64,000 nt of DNA from Cellulomonas sp. NS3 (GTDB lineage Bacteria > Actinomycetota > Actinomycetes > Actinomycetales > Cellulomonadaceae): NCBI RefSeq assembly GCF_024757985.1, contig NZ_CP103289.1, positions 3,596,001 to 3,660,000 on the forward strand, read 5' to 3'. Positions 44,813 through 51,659 of the stretch are shown here, piece after piece. The translations under genes and the position numbers were made by a program. The notes beneath the pieces are model-generated. The model worked only from the letters and a program-made list of their open reading frames with translations. It did not search any database and was not told the DNA's origin. Every line of letters begins with the position of its first letter. The stretch's first letter is position 1.

Positions 44813-45985
44813 TCACCCGCCGACCGCGACGATGCCCTCGGCGAGCAGGACCAGCCCCTCGGCGCCGTCCCACCGGTAGAGCCCGTCGTACGTGAGCTCC
44901 GGGGTCGGTGCGCTCCAGGTGCCCACGAGGACCACGAGCCCGCCGTCGCTCGTCGCGACGAGGTCCCGCGCCCACCGCCCGCGCGCCCCGTCGATCTCGT
45001 CGACCGGTGCGCCCGAGGCGCGGTCGACCAGGCGCAGCCCGAACTCGTCGGTCGCGGGCTCCCACCCCTCGCCGCGCACGGCGACCGCGAGCAGGTCGGG
45101 ACCGAGCGGGACGGTGGTCTCCCACTGCTCCCCCGCGCTCGGCGAGATCCCGCCCGCCTCGTCGAGCGACGTCGCGTCGACCGGGAGGGTGCGCAGGCCC
45201 GAGGACTCCTCGGCGCCGATGCTCAGGTACAGCGTGGCGCCGTCGGGTGACCAGGAGTACGGCCTCAACCAGCGTCCGGCGTAGTCGTCGACCTGCGGCA
45301 GGTAGCGCACGTCCCCGCTCTCGACGTCCACGATCGCGAGCGACGACGCGTTCGTCGTGGGGTCCACCGCGTGCGCGACGAGGAAGGTCCCGTCCGGGCT
45401 GAGCAACGGCGACCAGGCCCGCGCGAGGAGGAGCTCCGCCGCCCCACCGCCGACCGGGATGCGCAGGATCTCGCCCTTCGACTGCCCGTCCGCCGGTCGC
45501 TGGGCGACGTAGACGACGCCGCGCGCGTGGTCCATCGTGACGTCGACCATGGCGTCGCCGACGTCGATGCCGGTGTGCAGCGTGGCCAGCCGCTCCCCGG
45601 TCGCGGGGTCCAGCGTCACGACCTCGCCCTGCGCGGTCACGGCCACGAGCGGCAGGACGGCCGCCGGCGCGGGCACCTCGGCCGTCGGGCTCGGCGTCAC
45701 GGACGGCGTCGGCGACGGCTGCGCGGTGGCGGTCGGCGTGGGGCTCGGTGCCGGTTCGCTCGTGGCGGCCGGCCCGGGGCTCGGGTCGTCGTCGGTGAGC
45801 GGGAGGGCCTGCACCACGAGCGTCAGGCCCAGGACCGCGGCGGCGCTCGTCACGCCGACCGCGGCGGCACGGGCGGCCCGGGCACGCCGGACGCGTCCGA
45901 GCACGCGCCCGGGGTCGAGCGGGGTCCCGCCCTGCGGGGGCTGGTCGCCGAGGTCGTGCAGGCCGCGGCGGAGGTCGTAGCCCAT
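44813..45985 (-). CDS. Membrane-anchored beta-propeller protein paired with ECF sigma factor
   Basis: 390 residues from the ATG at 45985, one base after the sigma-factor stop, so translation is coupled. A ~40-residue cytoplasmic N-terminus (MGYDLRRGLHDLGDQ...LGRVRRARAARAA) precedes a single helix (~45-62) and a Pro/Thr/Ser linker. A ~270-residue WD40/TolB-like propeller follows (AQGEVVTLDPATGERLATLHTG; SPLLSPDGTFLVAH; PYSWSPDGATLYLSIG). SigE-group ECF genes in Actinobacteria are commonly followed by such membrane proteins; the short N-terminus may bind the sigma factor while the propeller senses an envelope signal. No anti-sigma zinc motif is present. Confidence 0.75.
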   Translation of the reverse strand: MGYDLRRGLHDLGDQPPQGGTPLDPGRVLGRVRRARAARAAAVGVTSAAAVLGLTLVVQALPLTDDDPSPGPAATSEPAPSPTPTATAQPSPTPSVTPSPTAEVPAPAAVLPLVAVTAQGEVVTLDPATGERLATLHTGIDVGDAMVDVTMDHARGVVYVAQRPADGQSKGEILRIPVGGGAAELLLARAWSPLLSPDGTFLVAHAVDPTTNASSLAIVDVESGDVRYLPQVDDYAGRWLRPYSWSPDGATLYLSIGAEESSGLRTLPVDATSLDEAGGISPSAGEQWETTVPLGPDLLAVAVRGEGWEPATDEFGLRLVDRASGAPVDEIDGARGRWARDLVATSDGGLVVLVGTWSAPTPELTYDGLYRWDGAEGLVLLAEGIVAVGG

Positions 45986-45986
45986 G

Positions 45987-46613
45987 TCAGCTCCTCGAGG
46001 TGCGTCGCGGGTCGTGGACGGGTGCGGCGGTGCGTCGCGGTTCGCGGGCGACGAGCAGCGAGCGCTCGTCACCGTCGAGCGGGTCGAGCGTGCCGAGGCG
46101 GGCCTCGAGACGGTGCAGCGCGTTGCTGAGGTACCGCTTGACGGTGCCCTCGGCGACCTGCATGACCTCCGCGACCTGCAGCACGGTGAGGTCGTCGTAG
46201 AACCGCAGGACGACGGCCGTCCGCTCCTGCCGTCCGAGCGCCGCGAGCGCCGCCCGCAGGTCGAGGCGGTCGGACGCCGTGACCGTCGGGTCGACGGCCT
46301 GGTCGTCGTCCCGGCGGGCGAGCAGGTGCCGCAGGCCGTCCCAGGTGCGCCGGCGCCGGTACCCGTCGATGTAGGTCGTCGCGATCACGCGCCGGACGTA
46401 CGCCTCGAGCGCCTCCGGCTCGGACCGCGTCCGGCTGCGGACGAACACCTTGACCAGTGCGTCCTGCACGAGGTCCTGGGCCGCGGCCATGTCGCCCGTG
46501 TACACGTAGGCGTAGCGCGTGAGGGCCTCGCCGCGGGCGCGCACCAGGTTCACCAGCACCTGGTCACGAGCTCCTCCGGCCACCGTCGTCTCCGTTGCTC
46601 CCGGTCGCCGCAT
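45987..46613 (-). CDS. SigE-family ECF RNA polymerase sigma factor
   Basis: 208 residues from the ATG at 46613. Sigma region 2 is at ~15-90 (LVNLVRARGEALTRYAYVYTGDMAAAQDLVQDALVKVFVRSRT; YVRRVIATTYIDGYRRRR). Region 4 is at ~120-170 (AALGRQERTAVVLRFYDDLTVLQVAEVMQVAEGTVKRYLSNALHRLEARLG). The ~35-residue basic tail is extra. It is first in an operon with the propeller protein. Confidence 0.93.
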   Translation of the reverse strand: MRRPGATETTVAGGARDQVLVNLVRARGEALTRYAYVYTGDMAAAQDLVQDALVKVFVRSRTRSEPEALEAYVRRVIATTYIDGYRRRRTWDGLRHLLARRDDDQAVDPTVTASDRLDLRAALAALGRQERTAVVLRFYDDLTVLQVAEVMQVAEGTVKRYLSNALHRLEARLGTLDPLDGDERSLLVAREPRRTAAPVHDPRRTSRS

Positions 46614-46696
46614 CGTCGCCTGTCCGGCGGTGCGTACACCCTGTCAACGGGTGGCGCGGGCGGACCGTTGCATCGGGTGGCCCGATCCGTGGGGCC

Positions 46697-47542
46697 CTAG
46701 GGCCGCCGCCAGTCGTCGGACTGCAGGTGCGAGCCCGCCATGGGCCCCATCGTGAGCATGCCGCCGTCGACCGCCCAGGAGGCGCCGTTGACGTAGGCCG
46801 CGTCGGGCGAGCACAGGAACGCCACGACGGCCGCGATCTCCCGCGCGTCGCCGGGCCGCGCGACGGGGATGCCGGGCCGGTGCTTGCCCTCGACGACCGC
46901 CTCGTCCTCCTGGCCGGTCATCGGCGTCGCGATCTCGCCGGGCGCGACGGCGTTGACCGTGATGCCGTGCTCCGCCAGCTCGAGCGCCGCGACCTTGACC
47001 AGCAGCCCGAGCCCGCCCTTCGCCGCGCAGTAGGGCGCGGCGCCGACGCGCGGCGCGTGCTCGTGCACGCTCGTGACGGCGACGACCCTGCCTCCGCGGC
47101 CGGCCCGGACCATGTGGCGGGCGGCCGCCTGGAGGCAGCAGAACGCGCCGTCGAGGTCGACGGACACGACCTCGCGCCAGTCCTCGTACGTCAGGTCGAG
47201 CAGCAGCGTCGACGTGCCGGTGCCGGCGTTGAGGACGAGCGTGTCGACGCCGCCCATCGCGTCCGCGAGCTCGTCGACGACGCGGGCGCCCGACGGCGCG
47301 TCGGTCAGGTCGAGCCGGCGGACGTGCGCCGTCGCGCCGCGCGAGCGGACCTCCTCGGCCGTCGCCTCGGCGCCGGCCTCGTCGGCGTGCCAGGTGATCC
47401 CGACGTGCCGCCCCGGTCCCGCGAGCGCGACGGCCGTGGCGCGCCCGATCCCGGAGTCGGCGCCGGTCACGATCGCGCGCTGCGGGAACGGCGCGGAGTC
47501 CTCGGCGGGGCTGGGGGTCGGGCTTCCGGCGGTCTCGGTCAT
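46697..47542 (-). CDS. Short-chain dehydrogenase/reductase, glucose-dehydrogenase-like
   Basis: 281 residues from the ATG at 47542. Classical SDR motifs are present: cofactor loop VTGADSGIGRATAV, NAGTG, catalytic Ser in VVAVTSVHEHAPRVGAA, Tyr and Lys in YCAAKGG, then VNAVAPGEIATPMT and GASWAVDGGM. The N-terminal ~20 residues are Ser/Pro-rich. It resembles glucose-1-dehydrogenase-type members; cofactor and substrate are uncertain. It is single and separated from the sigma factor by 83 bases. Confidence 0.9.
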   Translation of the reverse strand: MTETAGSPTPSPAEDSAPFPQRAIVTGADSGIGRATAVALAGPGRHVGITWHADEAGAEATAEEVRSRGATAHVRRLDLTDAPSGARVVDELADAMGGVDTLVLNAGTGTSTLLLDLTYEDWREVVSVDLDGAFCCLQAAARHMVRAGRGGRVVAVTSVHEHAPRVGAAPYCAAKGGLGLLVKVAALELAEHGITVNAVAPGEIATPMTGQEDEAVVEGKHRPGIPVARPGDAREIAAVVAFLCSPDAAYVNGASWAVDGGMLTMGPMAGSHLQSDDWRRP

Positions 47543-47672
47543 GGTTCCTCCCGGGTCGGTGCGACGGCGTCGTCCCGTCCCTGGGTAGCCCGGCTGCGCG
47601 CTCGCGGCAACCGGGGGCGGGCGTCCGGCGACGGCGTCGGGCGGGGTCCGCGCGGCGGCGTCGACCCGTCGC

Positions 47673-48395
47673 TCAGGCCGGTACCTCGCCGAGCGACGAC
47701 CAGCCCCGCCGGTGGAGCCGCTCGATCCCGCCGAGCAGCAGGTCCAGGCCGAACTCGAACTCGAACCGGTCGTCGCACCCCGAGCCGACGACGCTGCTCG
47801 GGTCGTGCGGCCGGCTCGTCGCCACCGTGGCGACGTTCGGGAACATCGCCGCCAGCTGCTGCATCGCGGCCTGCGCCTGGGGGCCGAGCGCGGCGAGGTC
47901 CTCGGGGGTGGGTCCGGGGCCGGTGTCGTAGAGCTCCTGGGTGAACCCGAAGATCCGGCTGCCGAGCGCGTGCATCGCGTGGTGCACGAGGTCGACGGAG
48001 AGCCCGCCCGCGAGGAACGTCCCGATGGTCGAGTCCATGTACGCGAGCACGACCGGCGTGGGTGCGGCCCGCGACTCCATGACCCGGCGCGCCCAGGGGT
48101 GGCGGAGCACGACCTCGCGGGCGGACAGGATGCGCGCGCGGACGGCCTCGGCCCAGCCGACGGTCGGGTCGGGTGCGTCGATCTCGCCGAGCACCGCGTC
48201 GACCATGCCGTCGAGCAGCGCGTCCTTGTGGGCCACGTGCTTGTACAGGGCCATCGGCACGACCCCGAGCACCTGCGCGAGCCGCCGCATGCTCACGGCG
48301 TCGATGCCGTCCTCGTCCGCGAGCACGACGGCCGCCCGCAGGACCCGGTCCCGGTCGAGGCGCTCGCGCCGCACCGCGTCCGTCCGCTCCGCCAC
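47673..48395 (-). CDS. TetR-family regulator (TetR_C-type)
   Basis: 240 residues from the GTG at 48395; the longer upstream frame is antisense to the DUF4386 gene. HTH at ~15-60: RDRVLRAAVVLADEDGIDAVSMRRLAQVLGVVPMALYKHVAHKDALLDGMVDAVLGEI. The C-terminal domain is of the tetracycline-repressor type (AVRARILSAREVVLRHPWARRVMES...VHHAMHALGSRIFGF). It is divergent from the membrane-protein gene across a 111-bp gap carrying twin palindromes, so it probably represses that gene. Confidence 0.92.
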   Translation of the reverse strand: MAERTDAVRRERLDRDRVLRAAVVLADEDGIDAVSMRRLAQVLGVVPMALYKHVAHKDALLDGMVDAVLGEIDAPDPTVGWAEAVRARILSAREVVLRHPWARRVMESRAAPTPVVLAYMDSTIGTFLAGGLSVDLVHHAMHALGSRIFGFTQELYDTGPGPTPEDLAALGPQAQAAMQQLAAMFPNVATVATSRPHDPSSVVGSGCDDRFEFEFGLDLLLGGIERLHRRGWSSLGEVPA

Positions 48396-48428
48396 GACGC
48401 CCCCTCTCGGCCGGACGAGTGCTCGCCC

Positions 48429-48457
48429 TTGACGGGTGTACAGCGTACGCCTAGCCT
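48429..48457 (+). promoter_or_regulatory. Promoter of the DUF4386 gene
   Basis: TTGACG (48429-48434), a 17-base spacer, TAGCCT (48452-48457). The spacer contains the first TetR half-palindrome, so repressor binding would occlude RNA polymerase. Confidence 0.65.
48434..48452. promoter_or_regulatory. Upstream TetR-type operator (imperfect)
   Basis: GGGTGTAC-AGC-GTACGCCT: it shares the core GTGTAC-N3-GTAC with the downstream palindrome, 35 bp centre to centre. Confidence 0.6.
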
Positions 48458-48467
48458 CCTCGACATC

Positions 48468-48488
48468 AAGGTGTACGCCGTACACCTT
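48468..48488. promoter_or_regulatory. Downstream TetR-type operator (perfect palindrome)
   Basis: AAGGTGTAC-GCC-GTACACCTT has perfect 9-bp arms with a 3-bp spacer and sits between the -10 box and the GTG start of the DUF4386 gene. Confidence 0.75.
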
Positions 48489-48506
48489 CCGAATCGAGGA
48501 GACACC

Positions 48507-49223
48507 GTGCCCGGGACCAGAAGAACCGCCGTGATCGCCGGAGCGCTGTACCTGCTCACCCACGTCACCTCCATCACGGCGGTGCTGCTCTACCGCGACA
48601 TCGGTGAGCCCGAGCGGTTCCTCGCGGGCACCGGGGCCGACGGTCCGGTGCTGCTCGGCTCGCTGCTCGAGGTCGTCCTGGCCCTCGCCGTGATCGGCAC
48701 CGCGGTGACGCTCTTCCCGGTGGTCAGGCGGCAGCACGAGGGAGCGGCGCTCGGCTACGCGGCGCTGCGGACGCTCGAGGCCGCGGTCATCACGGTCGGC
48801 GTCGTGCCGCTGCTCGCGCTCGTCACGGTCCGGCAGTCGCTCGCGGGCGCGCCGGGCCCGGAGACGGTCGCGCTCGCCGAGGGCCTCGTCGCGCTGCACG
48901 ACTGGACATTCCTCGTCGGGCCTGGCTTCGTGTGCGGGACCAACACGGTGGTCCTCGCGGCGCTGCTGCTCCGGTCCGGGCTCGTGCCGCGACCCATCGC
49001 GGTGCTCGGGCTCGTCGGCGGCCCGCTCGTCTTCGCCACGAATGCGGGCGTGATGTTCGGCCTGTACGACCAGGTGTCGGTGATCACCGGGCTCGGCGCG
49101 GTCCCGATCTTCTCGTGGGAGATCTGCCTCGCCGTCTACCTGATCACGCGCGGCTTCCGCCGCTCCCCCGTGCTCGACGGCGACGCGGCTCCGCGGGTGC
49201 CCGAGCCTCAGCCCGTCGCCTGA
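48507..49223 (+). CDS. DUF4386-family membrane protein
   Basis: 238 residues; the GTG at 48507 has GAGGAG six bases upstream. About six membrane helices are visible (VIAGALYLLTHVTSITAVLLY; LLGSLLEVVLALAVIGTAVTLFPVV; LEAAVITVGVVPLLALVTV; WTFLVGPGFVCGTNTVVLAALLLRSGL; PIAVLGLVGGPLVFATNAGVMFGLY; IFSWEICLAVYLITRGF). DUF4386 proteins have no known function. Divergence from a TetR repressor with twin operators suggests induction by a small ligand, as for an efflux or resistance factor. Confidence 0.85.
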   Translation: MPGTRRTAVIAGALYLLTHVTSITAVLLYRDIGEPERFLAGTGADGPVLLGSLLEVVLALAVIGTAVTLFPVVRRQHEGAALGYAALRTLEAAVITVGVVPLLALVTVRQSLAGAPGPETVALAEGLVALHDWTFLVGPGFVCGTNTVVLAALLLRSGLVPRPIAVLGLVGGPLVFATNAGVMFGLYDQVSVITGLGAVPIFSWEICLAVYLITRGFRRSPVLDGDAAPRVPEPQPVA

Positions 49224-49608
49224 CCGCCGCCTGACCGCCGCCTGACCGCCCTACAGCGTGGCGCGGCGGCGGTCAGGACCCGCCGTGCTCCGCCGGGCCT
49301 CACGCGCGGTCCCCTCGACCCGGAACACGTCGAGGCCCGCGCGGCCGCCCGGTGCGTGACGGTGAGCGCCGCCGCGCTCCGCCTCGCGCAGCACGTCGGC
49401 GCCCGGACGGTCGGCCTCCGCCCCGCTGCGGCGCACGTCCGCACGCGCCGCTCGCCGACCCGCGCCCCGTAGACTCGACGTCGGCCACAGCGTCGCACGC
49501 CGCCCGCGCCGCTTCCCCCCGCCCCCAGCGAGATCCGCGCGCACGCCGCGCCGCCCGGCTCACCACGTCCCGGGCCGGACCTCCGGGCCCCGAACGACGA
49601 AGGACCCC
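49224..49608. other. 385-bp gap without a supported gene
   Basis: It opens with three tandem 11-bp units (CCTGACCGCCG) at about 49219-49251. Nothing else coding or structured stands out. The promoter of the SulP gene should lie near its right end. Confidence 0.5.
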
Positions 49609-51135
49609 GTGACCTCCCCTGCGCCCACCGCCCCCGCCCGGCCCCACGTCCCGGAGGCCGGCGAGTCCGACTCCGTGCTGCGCGCCCTCCGCTCGCCGCG
49701 CCGGCTCAGGACCGAGGTCCTGGGCGGGCTCGTAGTGGCGCTCGCGCTGATCCCCGAGGCGATCTCGTTCTCGATCATCGCCGGGGTCGACCCACGCCTC
49801 GGGCTGTTCGCGTCGTTCACGATGGCCGTGACCATCGCCGTCGTCGGCGGGCGCCCGGCGATGATCTCCGCCGCCACGGCCGCCGTCGCGCTCGTCGTCG
49901 CACCCGTCGCCCGGGAGCACGGGCAGGACTACCTGATCGCGACCGTGATCCTCGGCGGGCTCGTGCAGGTCGTGCTCGGGGCGCTGGGCGTCGCGCGGCT
50001 CATGCGCTTCGTCCCGCGCTCCGTCATGGTCGGTTTCGTCAACGCGCTCGCGATCCTCGTCTTCCTCTCCCAGCTCCCGTACCTCGTGGACGTGCCGTGG
50101 ACCGTCTACGCGCTCGTCGCCGCCGGGCTCGTGATCGTCTTCGGGCTGCCGCGCCTGACGACCGTGGTCCCCGCGCCGCTCGTCGCGATCCTCGTGCTGA
50201 CGGTCGTCACGGTCGCCGCGGCCATCACCGTGCCGACGGTCGGCGACGAGGGCGAGCTCCCGGAGAGCCTGCCGACGCTGCTGCTCCCCGACGTGCCGCT
50301 GACCCTCGAGACGCTGCGGATCATCGCCCCGTACGCGGTGACGATGGCGATCGTCGGGCTGCTGGAGTCGCTCCTGACCGCCAAGCTCGTCGACGACATC
50401 ACCGACACCCACTCGGACAAGACGCGGGAGGCGTGGGGCCAGGGGGTCGCGAACGTCGTCACCGGGTTCTTCGGCGGCATGGGCGGCTGCGCGGTGATCG
50501 GGCAGACGATGATGAACGTGAAGGCGTCGGGTGCCCGCACGCGCCTCTCGACGTTCCTCGCCGGGGTGTTCCTGCTGGTCCTGGTGGTCGGGCTGGGTGA
50601 CCTCGTGGGTGTCATCCCGATGGCCGCGCTCGTCGCGGTGATGATCTTCGTGGCCTGGGCGGCGTTCGACTGGCACTCGATCCGGCCGTCGACCCTGCGC
50701 CGGATGCCGGGCAGCGAGCTGGTCGTCATGCTCTCGACCGTCGCGGTGACCGTCGCGACGCACAACCTCGCGTACGGCGTCGTCTGCGGCGTGCTCGTCG
50801 CCATGGTGGCGTTCGCCCGGCGGGTCGCGCACCTCACCGAGGTCACGGTCGTCGACACCGGCGACGACGGCACCCGCACCTACGCGGTCTCGGGCGAGCT
50901 GTTCTTCGCATCCTCGAACGACCTCGTCTACCAGTTCGACTACGCGGGCGACCCGGGCCACGTCGTCATCGACCTCGTCGACGCGCACATCTGGGACGCC
51001 TCGACGGTCGCCGCGCTCGACGCGATCACCACCAAGTACGCCGCGCGCGGGACGACGGTCACGATCGTGAACCTCGACGCGGACAGCGCCCGCCGGCACG
51101 AGCGGCTCGCGGGGCAGCTCGGCGCGGGGCACTAG
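49609..51135 (+). CDS. SulP-family anion transporter with STAS domain
   Basis: 508 residues from a GTG at 49609. The membrane domain has the SulP features LVVALALIPEAISFSIIAGVDPRLGLFASFTMAVTIAVVGGRPAMISAATAAVALVV and the inverted repeat half VGLLESLLTAKLVDDITDTHSDKTREAWGQGVANVVTGFFGGMGGCAVIGQTMMNVKASGARTRLSTFLAG. The C-terminal ~85 residues are a STAS domain (YAVSGELFFASSNDLVYQFDY; VIDLVDAHIWDASTVAALDAIT). Substrates in the family include sulfate, bicarbonate and dicarboxylates; not decidable here. Stand-alone. Confidence 0.93.
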   Translation: MTSPAPTAPARPHVPEAGESDSVLRALRSPRRLRTEVLGGLVVALALIPEAISFSIIAGVDPRLGLFASFTMAVTIAVVGGRPAMISAATAAVALVVAPVAREHGQDYLIATVILGGLVQVVLGALGVARLMRFVPRSVMVGFVNALAILVFLSQLPYLVDVPWTVYALVAAGLVIVFGLPRLTTVVPAPLVAILVLTVVTVAAAITVPTVGDEGELPESLPTLLLPDVPLTLETLRIIAPYAVTMAIVGLLESLLTAKLVDDITDTHSDKTREAWGQGVANVVTGFFGGMGGCAVIGQTMMNVKASGARTRLSTFLAGVFLLVLVVGLGDLVGVIPMAALVAVMIFVAWAAFDWHSIRPSTLRRMPGSELVVMLSTVAVTVATHNLAYGVVCGVLVAMVAFARRVAHLTEVTVVDTGDDGTRTYAVSGELFFASSNDLVYQFDYAGDPGHVVIDLVDAHIWDASTVAALDAITTKYAARGTTVTIVNLDADSARRHERLAGQLGAGH

Positions 51136-51167
51136 CCCGCACGCGCCTGCCGCGGGACGATCCGCGC

Positions 51168-51497
51168 ATGCCCCGGACGCGTCCCGCCGCCGCTCTCGTC
51201 GCCGTCCTCGCCCTGGTGGCCGTCGCCTCGGGGTGCAGCGGCGACCGCCTGCCCGGGCGCGAGCCCGAGGTGACGGGAGTCGTCCAGGACCTCGAGCTGA
51301 CCAAGCCGTCCGACCGGTACTTCGAGCGCCTCGGGCTCGTGGGCGACGAGGACACCGTGGTCGTGGACGCCGACGGGGAGCCGATCACCACGGCGGACCT
51401 GCAGGACGGCGACGAGGTCGACGTGTGGGTGTCCTCCGCGTGCGCGGAGTCGTACCCCGTCCAGTGCGGCATCGAGGCGGTCCGCGTCCGCGGCTGA
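51168..51497 (+). CDS. Small lipoprotein of unknown function
   Basis: 109 residues from the ATG at 51168, 32 bases after the SulP gene. The N-terminal signal ends in a lipobox (LVAVASGCSG, modified Cys23). The mature part is acidic, with VTGVVQDLELTKPSDRYFERLGLVGDEDTVVVDADGEPITTADLQDGDEVDVWVSSACAESYPVQCGIEAVRV, suggesting one small OB-like beta domain held by a Cys pair. It may be co-transcribed with the transporter. Confidence 0.75.
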   Translation: MPRTRPAAALVAVLALVAVASGCSGDRLPGREPEVTGVVQDLELTKPSDRYFERLGLVGDEDTVVVDADGEPITTADLQDGDEVDVWVSSACAESYPVQCGIEAVRVRG

Positions 51498-51562
51498 ACG
51501 CCGGTCCGGGCACCGAGGGACGGTCGCGTTCGACCACCGCCCGAGCGGGCGGTCCGCACCCG

Positions 51563-51592
51563 TTGACACGCCGTCGACCGCCGCCGAAGCAT
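51563..51592 (+). promoter_or_regulatory. Possible promoter of the GH3 gene
   Basis: A perfect TTGACA (51563-51568) followed after 18 bases by AAGCAT (51587-51592). The -10 matches weakly; the GH3 start is ~68 bases downstream. Confidence 0.35.
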
Positions 51593-51659
51593 GAGCGGGT
51601 GCGGTCGCCGCACCGCGTGCCCGACGACGTGCACGCGAGGGTCGAGGGCTGGGGGGCTC

